A stretch of DNA of 11,212 bases from assembly GCA_001800945.1 (NCBI GenBank), contig MGWJ01000163.1:15498-26709 (forward strand). The letters run 5' to 3'. This document shows positions 5,855 through 11,212 of the stretch, in pieces. The translations under genes were made by a program, and so were the position numbers. Position 1 is the stretch's first letter. Every line of letters starts with the position of its first letter. The stretch comes from Flavobacteria bacterium RIFCSPLOWO2_12_FULL_31_7. Lineage in GTDB: Bacteria > Bacteroidota > Bacteroidia > Flavobacteriales > Flavobacteriaceae. The notes beneath the pieces were generated by a model. It was not told the DNA's origin. It worked only from the letters and a program-made list of their open reading frames with translations, and searched no databases.

Positions 5855-7663
5855 ATGATAAACATGACTTTAAAATCTTATTTTTTAACCTTTCTTATTT
5901 CTTTTTTAGGAGTTATTACTTGTACAGCTCAGGTTGGGGTAGGAACCACCACTCCCTTAGCTGCATTTGATATTACCTCCACAACAGATGGACTTTTGAT
6001 TCCCCGAGTTGCTTTGTCTGCAACTAATGTGGCTACTGTTGTAACGCCAACAGTTTCTGAACTAGTTTACAATACTTTTACCTCTGCATTGGGGCCTAAT
6101 CAGGTATCTCCAGGTTTTTATTATTGGAATGGCACATTATGGGTGCCGATTGCTAGTGGAAATCTTACTGCATGGTCATTAACAGGGAATTCAGGGACAG
6201 TAGCGACGACAAATTTTGTCGGAACTACGGATGCGGTTGATTTTGTTACAAGAACAAATAATACAGAGAAAGTTAGGGTAACTAGTGCTGGAAATGTAGG
6301 AATAGGAACTCCGAGTCCAGCAGCTAAATTGGATGTTGCTTCTGGAGTTACTACCGTAAATTCTGTAGTAAATGCTACTGGTAGTATTAATGATTTTTTA
6401 CAATTTAATGTTCAAAATACAAGTACAGGTATTCAGGCTCAAAGTGGTTATTCCGCTACTGCAGATAATGGAAGTCCTACAACTGGTTTTGCTTGGGTAG
6501 GGATTAATAATTCAACTTTTAATTACCCAACAGCATACAATGTTGGTGTTGCAAACGATGTAAGTTTCGTTGGTAGTGGACAAGATATGTACGTAGCCAA
6601 TGCCAATAATACCAAATCAATTATTTTTTCTACAGGTAGAGCAACAACTCCTTTTTTTAATGAAAGAATGAGAATTAGGTCTGATGGTAGTGTTGGAATT
6701 AACTCAACTGGTGCCGCTTCAGAGAAACTTAAAGTGGTTCATAGTGGCGCTGGGAATGATGCTATTAACGCGGTAAATAATGATGATAATGTTGGTAAAG
6801 GAAATGCAGTATGGGCTACAAACAGTAATGCAACCGGAACAAGTATAATTGCAAGCGCAGGTGCTACACCTCCAAGTGTTTTGCCAACTACTGGGGCGGG
6901 TATTTCAGGTTCTCATGTTGATGGATACGGAGTATATGGTTCAACAGGCAACGGTGATCCTTCAAATGCTTCTCATAACGGTCATGCAGCTGGTGGTTTT
7001 TTATTGGATAATGACAATAGTGTTGCTACTACTGGTTCCAGTGCTTTCGCAAAATTAGCTGGTAAAGATAATGCGTCACCAAATGGTATTTTAACAGCTC
7101 AAAATGTATTGTATGGAGGATATTTTCAAGGTGGTGTTAGTGCACAATCTTATTCTTATGCGGGTTTGAAATACAATCACACTGGAGCTGGAGCTGGTGG
7201 AACAGATTATAAGGTAATTGGAAACGGAGTAGCATCCACAATAATTCTTGATGAAAATAAAATGCCACGTGTTATGTTTTGTCCTGAAGCTCCAGAAGTA
7301 TTGTTTGAAGATTATGGAATTTCAAAACTAAGCAATGGTGAAGCTTTTATTACATTAGATAAAGTTTTAGCTTCTTCTATGAAAATTGATGAAAAACACC
7401 CTTTAAAAGTTTTTATACAGTTAGAAGGAGATTGTAATGGTGTTTTTGTTACCGATAAATCGAATGTTGGATTTAGAGTAAAAGAATTAAATAATGGAAA
7501 AAGTAATGTTAGCTTCTCATGGCATATTGTGGGAAGTAGAGCCGATAGTAAAGATGCTAATGGCGTGATTAATTCTGAATTTGAAAATTTAAGATTACCA
7601 ATTGGTCCAACTAAGTTGAAACAAGATGTTCTTTTAGAGAAATCTAATTCTAGACAGAAATAA
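5855..7663 (+). CDS. Secreted fibre-like surface protein with VGIGT repeats
   Basis: A 602-residue exported protein. ATG 5855 and ATG 5864 are both possible; from either, a signal peptide (core SYFLTFLISFLGVITCTAQ) ends in AQ before VGVGTTTP. Residues about 27-100 carry the common Flavobacteria/phage-tail-like motif DITSTTDGLLIPRVAL and a YYWNGTLWVPI segment. Near 146-160 a second repeat, NVGIGTPSPAAKLDV, appears. The middle (about 170-450) is Gly/Ala/Ser/Asn-rich and beta-helical in look. The last ~140 residues (from about 460) form a distinct domain with MFCPEAPEVLFEDYG, HPLKVFIQLEGDCNG and SFSWHIVGSRAD. There is no peptidase S74 chaperone domain and no evident type IX sorting tail. The role is unknown; adhesion or a surface fibre is plausible. 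It ends with a double stop TAATAA and a strong terminator. Confidence 0.85.
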   Translation: MINMTLKSYFLTFLISFLGVITCTAQVGVGTTTPLAAFDITSTTDGLLIPRVALSATNVATVVTPTVSELVYNTFTSALGPNQVSPGFYYWNGTLWVPIASGNLTAWSLTGNSGTVATTNFVGTTDAVDFVTRTNNTEKVRVTSAGNVGIGTPSPAAKLDVASGVTTVNSVVNATGSINDFLQFNVQNTSTGIQAQSGYSATADNGSPTTGFAWVGINNSTFNYPTAYNVGVANDVSFVGSGQDMYVANANNTKSIIFSTGRATTPFFNERMRIRSDGSVGINSTGAASEKLKVVHSGAGNDAINAVNNDDNVGKGNAVWATNSNATGTSIIASAGATPPSVLPTTGAGISGSHVDGYGVYGSTGNGDPSNASHNGHAAGGFLLDNDNSVATTGSSAFAKLAGKDNASPNGILTAQNVLYGGYFQGGVSAQSYSYAGLKYNHTGAGAGGTDYKVIGNGVASTIILDENKMPRVMFCPEAPEVLFEDYGISKLSNGEAFITLDKVLASSMKIDEKHPLKVFIQLEGDCNGVFVTDKSNVGFRVKELNNGKSNVSFSWHIVGSRADSKDANGVINSEFENLRLPIGPTKLKQDVLLEKSNSRQK

Positions 7664-7692
7664 TAAGTCATTTAATAAAGGTTACTAAATTT

Positions 7693-7727
7693 AACTGTGT
7701 CAAAAATATTTTGACACAGTTTTTTTT
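7693..7727 (+). terminator. Intrinsic terminator of the fibre-like gene
   Basis: AACTGTGTCAAAA (7693-7705) pairs perfectly with TTTTGACACAGTT (7709-7721) around ATA, followed by T to 7727. It lies 30 bp after the stop codon. The A-tract on the left side is short, so it works best for the plus strand. Confidence 0.88.
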
Positions 7728-7851
7728 GAATCATAACGTTCTTAAGAATAATTGATTATGACTTATAATAGTTTGATTTTGAATTAGTTTTTTGCTTTGA
7801 AAGTTCTTTCTACTTGTTGAACTAGAGCTTTAACGAAGTATGAAAATTCAC

Positions 7852-7884
7852 AAAAAAAATCCGCCTGAAAATTTCAGACGGATT
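7852..7884 (-). terminator. Intrinsic terminator of small RNA copy 3 and probably of the two-component operon
   Basis: AATCCGTCTGAAA / TTTCAGGCGGATT on the minus strand with eight T (7859-7852). It is the first terminator seen downstream of the response regulator, so it likely ends the kinase-regulator transcript as well. Confidence 0.82.
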
Positions 7885-7928
7885 ATGCTCATTTAACAAC
7901 CCCCCAGTTGTTTGATGAAAAATTTACC
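7852..7928 (-). ncRNA. Predicted small RNA, copy 3 (~77 nt)
   Basis: It runs from about 7928, 5 nt below TACCTTTA (7940-7933), to the terminator T-tract at 7852. Stem I is TCAT (7918-7915) / ATGA (7892-7889) plus AACAAC (7912-7907) / GTTGTT (7900-7895), around the TGGGGG loop (7906-7901). The region from stem I to the terminator matches copy 2 almost base for base. The gene sits directly downstream of the response-regulator gene in the same direction. No terminator lies between them, so it can also be reached by read-through from the operon. Confidence 0.78.
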
Positions 7929-7932
7929 TTTA

Positions 7933-7989
7933 TAAAGGTAGTATTAACCTTTCAATTTGAATTACGGCTTTGCCGTAAAAAATGTTAAA
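7933..7989 (-). promoter_or_regulatory. Operator-promoter module 5 (drives small RNA copy 3)
   Basis: Minus strand: TTTAACA (7989-7983), 4 bp, perfect dyad TTACGG-CAAAG-CCGTAA (7978-7962), 21 bp, -7 box TACCTTTA (7940-7933). It begins two bases after the stop codon of the response-regulator gene. Around the -7 box the DNA is itself palindromic (TACCTTTATAAAGGTA). Confidence 0.75.
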
Positions 7990-7991
7990 AG

Positions 7992-8654
7992 TTATATAAA
8001 ACCTTGTTTTTTTGCTTCATTGATAAGTTCTTCATCTGTACATTTATTGATAAAGAAGAAATCTTTAATTTTTGATTTTCTTTTTTCTACTGTACTATCG
8101 CTTATTCCTAATTGTGTAGCAATGGTTTTGTTTTTAAATCCTTGTGCTAACAAAACTATGATTTGCCTGTTAATACTATCTAAATAATCTTCTCGATTCA
8201 ATAAATCTTTCATGTTTTCAGTTACCGTTGTGCTGTAATAGGTTTTTCCTTGTATGATGTCATGAAAAGCATCCAGTAACACTTCGCCTGAAGCATCACT
8301 TTTTATGATTAATCCATTTGGTTTGGCATGATGAATGATGTCATAAATAATAAAGGTTTCAGCATGTGCGGTTAACATCACAATTTTTGCTTTAGGTTGA
8401 AATTCTCTTGCCAAAATAGCTAAATCTTCACCAGATTTTATGTTTTGTTCGTGATAAGGCGGTAAACTCCGATCTAATAAAATGAAGTCGAAATAATTGG
8501 CGTATTCCGGATTAGTAATCGTGTTATACGCATCTTCACAATTATAACAAAATGTTGGCATAAGCTCTATGCCTTCATTGTTGAAACCTAAAATGGATAA
8601 ATATCCGTTTAGGATAGCGGGATGATCATCGACCAATAGAATGTTTGAATTCAT
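7992..8654 (-). CDS. NarL/LuxR-family response regulator
   Basis: A 220-residue cytoplasmic transcription regulator. The receiver domain shows the acidic pair D9-D10 in ILLVDDHP, the phosphorylated aspartate D61 in FDFILLDRSLP, T95 in VMLTAHAE and K118 in LIIKSD. A linker leads to a LuxR-type helix-turn-helix at about 155-205, with the signature LLAQGFKNKTIATQLGIS and recognition helix SDSTVEKRKSKIKD. It lies 31 bp downstream of the kinase gene, its evident cognate partner. Regulators of this class bind short dyads as dimers, often near -40, which fits the six TTACGG-N5-CCGTAA sites in this window; direct binding is inferred. The C-terminal tail after the HTH is a little longer than usual (TDEELINEAKKQGFI). 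Confidence 0.93.
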   Translation of the reverse strand: MNSNILLVDDHPAILNGYLSILGFNNEGIELMPTFCYNCEDAYNTITNPEYANYFDFILLDRSLPPYHEQNIKSGEDLAILAREFQPKAKIVMLTAHAETFIIYDIIHHAKPNGLIIKSDASGEVLLDAFHDIIQGKTYYSTTVTENMKDLLNREDYLDSINRQIIVLLAQGFKNKTIATQLGISDSTVEKRKSKIKDFFFINKCTDEELINEAKKQGFI

Positions 8655-8685
8655 CTGTTTTAATTTATTGTCAGAAAAGTACTAA

Positions 8686-10710
8686 TTATATTTGAAATTG
8701 CAAGCATATTTTAGTGCCTTTATTTCGGGTTGTTTCTAAAAGAAATTTTCCATTGATTTCTTCCATTCTTTTTTTCATGTTATTTAAACCGATTCCTTTT
8801 TTATTAGTTCTAGGATTAAATCCAATTCCGTTATCTGTAATGGTTATAAGAATTTCATTCTCATTTTTATTCATACTCAAATTTACTTTTGAAGCTTTGG
8901 CATACTTGTCGATATTTTGTAAGGTTTCTTGAATAATTCTATAAATGTTTATTTTGATGTTATTGTCTATGATGTCCCAATCAATTCTTTCGTCAATTTG
9001 TAATTTAAAGTCTATATTAGAATGATTTTTAATCATTGTAAATAAATTTTCAACTATGGATATGAAAGTCACATTGTCGTCAAATAAATTTTGATTCAAA
9101 TCATGCGCAATTTTTCTAATTTCTTTTTCTATGTTTTGAATTTCATCTATATGTGCTAAACACTGTTTAATTGTATCTTCATCTTGTTTTTTCTTCAAAA
9201 TGAATAAGTTCAATCGAATTCCAGCGAGTTTGCCCATCACACCATCATGTAATTCTTGAGAAATTCTGTTTTTCTCATAGTATTTACCCTCTTCAATTCG
9301 TTGTTGTTGGGTTAACATGAGTTGGTAAATTTCCTCTTTCGTCTTTTGTTGTTGTTGAATGTATTTAAGTTCTTTATTTTTTAGGTTTCTTGATTTGATA
9401 GAATAAAATAAAAGAATTAGTAAGATGATTACAATTGCAATAGTTGAAACCGATCGTAATCTTTGAATAATCTGTACATTTTCTTTTTCAATTAATTTAT
9501 TTTTTGAAATAATTTCGTTCGTTTCATATTCTATTCGAGCGAATTTTTCTCTAGTTTGTCTTTCAATTAAAAATAAGCTATCTTTTAAACTAATTATTTT
9601 TTGAAGATAACCTGTGTTTCTCGGTTCAGTTAGGGATAATTTCTCTAGCGCATTTAATTTGTCATCCACTAATTTGGAAGCATACACCTTTTTAAAATAA
9701 AGATTGGCTTTTAAAGTATCATTCAACGCAAGAAAATATTCACCTATATATAAGTTGGATGTGTTTTTAATAGGCTCAAAATTTAAACTATCGCCAATTT
9801 TTAAAGTTTCTTCAAATTCCTCAATGCATGACATTTCACCTAGTTTTAATTTTGCATAACCAAAAAAGTTTTTAAGATAAGCATAGGTGCTAATTTCCAA
9901 AGGCTTTAAATTCTTTATAGATAGTCCTTTTTGTGAATGATAATATAATTTTTCATACTCTTTGTTTCTTCTGTAAACCCCGCAAAAATTGATATGATTT
10001 TGCGCATTTAAAATTGGATAATAGGTGTTTTTTCTTAAGTTTTTTAGCGTGTTTTTGGCTAAATCAAAATATTCTAATGCTTTTTTGAAATTCTTCATCC
10101 CTAATTCAGACAAGCCAAAAAGTGAATAACATTCAAAAATATATTCGTAATTATTTATTTTTTTTGCGTTTTTTAATGCGATGTAGATATTTTTCTGTGA
10201 TTCCAGAAATTGATTTTGATAATATAATACTCGACCTAAATCTTTATATATTTCTGTTTTTAGTTTGATGTCTTTTATAGAAAGCGTAAAACTTCTTGCT
10301 TTATTGTAATAATAAAAACAGCTATCCAAGTTGAATTTTTCATAATAATAGCCGCCTAAATTATAGTTGCATTTGGCTATGGTTATCGAATCGTTAACGG
10401 CTATGGCTTCTTTTTGAATTCGTAAAGTTGTTTTTTTATATTCTTCAAATAAATTTAAATTATAGTATCTGTTTGCAACTTTAAATTCATAGTGTTTGTG
10501 AAGACTGTCCGATTCAATATTTTTTAAAAGCGAATTAACACTGTCAGTAAATGCTAAACGTAACTTTTTATCAAGTAAATCGTTATTTGCCTTTACTAAC
10601 AGTGTGTCTATTTTGTTGTATAGTTCTATTTCGTTTTTCTCTGTGGAATTTTTACATCCAAAAATTAAGATACAAATGAATAGAATTAAAATGTTTCTCC
10701 TAATTTTCAT
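8686..10710 (-). CDS. TPR-domain sensor histidine kinase, HisKA_3 type, lipidated N-terminus
   Basis: A 674-residue sensor. The N-terminus MKIRRNILILFICILIFGC is a lipoprotein signal with Cys19. Residues about 70-350 are helical TPR-like repeats predicted to be periplasmic (for example CNYNLGGYYYEKFNLDSCFYYY and ALEYFDLAKNTL). A membrane helix spans about 421-437 and is followed by a Gln/Lys-rich coiled coil. The kinase core has the H-box ISQELHDGVMGKLAGIR with His488, the N-box IIQETLQNIDKYAKA with Asn599, G1 DNGIGF (626-631) and G2 GIGLNNM (639-645). This is the NarX/DegS-like class that pairs with NarL-type regulators such as the next gene. A lipid anchor plus a membrane helix is unusual in general but common in Flavobacteria TPR kinases. 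It follows the 67-residue lipoprotein gene by 52 bp. Confidence 0.93.
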   Translation of the reverse strand: MKIRRNILILFICILIFGCKNSTEKNEIELYNKIDTLLVKANNDLLDKKLRLAFTDSVNSLLKNIESDSLHKHYEFKVANRYYNLNLFEEYKKTTLRIQKEAIAVNDSITIAKCNYNLGGYYYEKFNLDSCFYYYNKARSFTLSIKDIKLKTEIYKDLGRVLYYQNQFLESQKNIYIALKNAKKINNYEYIFECYSLFGLSELGMKNFKKALEYFDLAKNTLKNLRKNTYYPILNAQNHINFCGVYRRNKEYEKLYYHSQKGLSIKNLKPLEISTYAYLKNFFGYAKLKLGEMSCIEEFEETLKIGDSLNFEPIKNTSNLYIGEYFLALNDTLKANLYFKKVYASKLVDDKLNALEKLSLTEPRNTGYLQKIISLKDSLFLIERQTREKFARIEYETNEIISKNKLIEKENVQIIQRLRSVSTIAIVIILLILLFYSIKSRNLKNKELKYIQQQQKTKEEIYQLMLTQQQRIEEGKYYEKNRISQELHDGVMGKLAGIRLNLFILKKKQDEDTIKQCLAHIDEIQNIEKEIRKIAHDLNQNLFDDNVTFISIVENLFTMIKNHSNIDFKLQIDERIDWDIIDNNIKINIYRIIQETLQNIDKYAKASKVNLSMNKNENEILITITDNGIGFNPRTNKKGIGLNNMKKRMEEINGKFLLETTRNKGTKICLQFQI

Positions 10711-10726
10711 TAAATCGATATATCCA

Positions 10727-10749
10727 CAAATTTAGGACTTTTAAATTTG
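10727..10749. repeat. Inverted repeat with embedded TAAATTTG between lipoprotein and kinase genes
   Basis: CAAATTTA (10727-10734) and TAAATTTG (10742-10749) are exact inverted repeats 7 bp apart. On the minus strand the left copy reads TAAATTTG, a match to the -7 consensus about 17 bp before the kinase ATG, though no TTG lies at the right distance. It may be a weak internal promoter, or an mRNA hairpin that sets different levels of lipoprotein and kinase. Confidence 0.4.
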
Positions 10750-10762
10750 GTATCAGAATATT

Positions 10763-10966
10763 TTAGTCTTTTTTAGGTTTAATGGGTTCGGATATGCTAT
10801 CATTTAGTTTGTTGATAGAATCTCTGCAAGTGGTACAGTCACGAAAAGTGTTTTTGCTATTCAAAGTAGTTTTGCTTGTGTTCGGGCTGTACGTTTGGTC
10901 GTCTTCAGTTGAACAAGACACCATTGTAGCCATAATAATTCCAGATAAAAGAACAATTTTTTTCAT
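10763..10966 (-). CDS. 67-residue lipoprotein, first gene of the two-component operon
   Basis: MKKIVLLSGIIMATMVSC is a lipoprotein signal with Cys18. The following STEDDQ, a serine and then acidic residues, resembles the lipoprotein export signal described for surface-exposed Bacteroidota lipoproteins. The protein is therefore predicted on the cell surface. The mature part is only 50 residues, Ser/Thr/Asn-rich. It has a CxxC pair (DCTTC, Cys44 and Cys47) followed by a charged stretch RDSINKLNDSISEPIKPKKD. I recognise no family. Its position ahead of the kinase, and under module 6, suggests a role as signal, ligand holder or accessory sensor for that kinase. It could also simply be a small regulon member. 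Confidence 0.75.
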   Translation of the reverse strand: MKKIVLLSGIIMATMVSCSTEDDQTYSPNTSKTTLNSKNTFRDCTTCRDSINKLNDSISEPIKPKKD

Positions 10967-11049
10967 AGTTATTAGTTTTAATTATTTTTGTTTGGTAAAT
11001 TGTTTTTTATTGATTTTTTTAACAATTGTTTAGGGATTAAATGGCATTA

Positions 11050-11106
11050 CAAAATTAATTCTGTCTTGTTAATTTTTATTACGGCTTTGCCCTAAAAAAT
11101 GTTAAT
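11050..11106 (-). promoter_or_regulatory. Operator-promoter module 6 (drives the lipoprotein-kinase-regulator operon)
   Basis: Minus strand: ATTAACA (11106-11100), 4 bp, dyad TTAGGG-CAAAG-CCGTAA (11095-11079, one mismatch between arms), 21 bp, consensus TAATTTTG (11057-11050). The inferred start near 11045 gives a ~79-nt leader to ATG 10966. The presence of the module here implies that the operon is under the same control as the small RNAs. If the encoded regulator is the binder, this is autoregulation. Confidence 0.7.
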
Positions 11107-11112
11107 TTTATT

Positions 11113-11120
11113 TATTTTTG
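11113..11120 (+). promoter_or_regulatory. -7 element for the gene at 11143
   Basis: TATTTTTG matches TAnnTTTG 22 bp before ATG 11143. No clear TTG lies at the right distance. The dyad of module 6 is 17 bp upstream, not 21, so this divergent promoter does not show the module geometry, although a protein bound there could still affect it. Confidence 0.5.
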
Positions 11121-11142
11121 TAGAGAATTTAAAAAGAGAAAT

Positions 11143-11212
11143 ATGAAAAAATTAGTTCTTATTGTGTTTTTAGGAGTAGGGTTTTTGGCCAATGCACAAG
11201 CCTATAAGGGTA
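11143..11212 (+). CDS. Start of a secreted, probably outer-membrane, protein (partial)
   Basis: ATG 11143 opens MKKLVLIVFLGVGFLANAQAYKG, a signal peptide with cleavage after ANAQ, and the frame runs off the right edge. The AQAYKG start is common in small Flavobacteria outer-membrane beta-barrel proteins, but only 23 residues are present, so the class is a guess. It is divergent from the two-component operon and shares the 11045-11142 control region with it. Confidence 0.7.
   Translation, partial: MKKLVLIVFLGVGFLANAQAYKG

Larger units (their letters stand above)
7664..7991. other. Non-coding stretch between the fibre-like gene and the response regulator
   Basis: It holds the terminator of the fibre-like gene (7693-7727), then about 120 bp (7728-7851) with nothing recognisable beyond a 10-bp palindrome TTCTTAAGAA near 7739. 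The third small-RNA cassette and module 5 follow, ending two bases before the response-regulator stop codon. Confidence 0.7.

Noticed and set aside
5351..7892. Short ORFs in the three small RNAs, starting at an ATG seven bases after the GGGGGG run (for example MSIIRLK...), with the G-run as a Shine-Dalgarno
   Set aside because: The terminator loop differs by one base between copies, which shifts the frame; the peptides diverge and run through the terminator. Bacteroidota rarely use Shine-Dalgarno sequences. Stem pairing is conserved, coding is not.
6849..8187. Frames at 6849-7058 (+), 7312-7671 (-) and 7957-8187 (+)
   Set aside because: They are out-of-frame or antisense to the fibre-like gene and response regulator, with low-complexity composition and no signal of their own.
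8714..11033. Plus-strand frames at 8714-8932 and 10782-11033
   Set aside because: They are antisense to the kinase and to the lipoprotein operon start; their hydrophobic composition comes from the complement of Lys/Asn-rich coding.
5303..11095. TTACGG-N5-CCGTAA palindromes as transcription terminators or REP-like repeats
   Set aside because: None is followed by a T-tract in the expected direction, and all six hold a fixed distance to a -7 box. An operator explains this; a REP element or terminator does not.

Overview
The window is AT-rich DNA from a member of the Bacteroidota, most likely a Flavobacterium or close relative. Signs of this are promoters of the TTG / TAnnTTTG type, no Shine-Dalgarno use, many small lipoproteins, a 'VGIGT.PSPAAKLDV' secreted fibre-like protein, and lipidated TPR histidine kinases.

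Layout. Positions 1-518 (+): the C-terminal tail of a probable ZIP metal transporter and a small lipoprotein. Positions 520-1365 (-): a predicted outer-membrane beta-barrel protein. Positions 1408-3936 (-): the ferrous iron uptake operon feoA-feoB plus a 39-residue FeoB-associated Cys-rich membrane protein. Positions 4061-4798 (+): a PPP-type metallophosphatase. Positions 4820-5110 (-): an unrecognised 96-residue protein. Positions 5111-5854: a 744-bp non-coding island. Positions 5855-7663 (+): a 602-residue secreted fibre-like protein. Positions 7664-7991: a second non-coding stretch. Positions 7992-10966 (-): a NarL/LuxR-type response regulator, a TPR sensor histidine kinase and a 67-residue lipoprotein, transcribed in the reverse of that order. 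From 11143 (+): the start of a secreted protein.

The main discovery is in the non-coding DNA. Six copies of one promoter module occur, all intergenic. Each reads WTTAACA-N4-TTACGG-N5-CCGTAA (arms with at most one mismatch), then exactly 21 bp, then a TAnnTTT(G/A) -7 box. The dyad is centred about 42 bp upstream of the inferred start, where a class II activator sits. Three modules each drive a predicted ~77-nt RNA (two in tandem at 5351-5575, one at 7852-7928). These RNAs share a stem with a UGGGGG loop and end in the same intrinsic terminator. A fourth module faces the fibre-like gene, a fifth faces the lipoprotein-kinase-regulator operon, and a sixth lies upstream of the 96-residue gene.

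Inferred model: the lipoprotein/kinase/regulator system controls its own operon, a set of redundant small RNAs and a surface protein through this operator. This resembles Gac/Rsm or LuxO/Qrr in architecture but is not related in sequence as far as can be seen. That the linked regulator binds the operator is inference; the module, its fixed spacing and the repeated RNA architecture are visible in the sequence.
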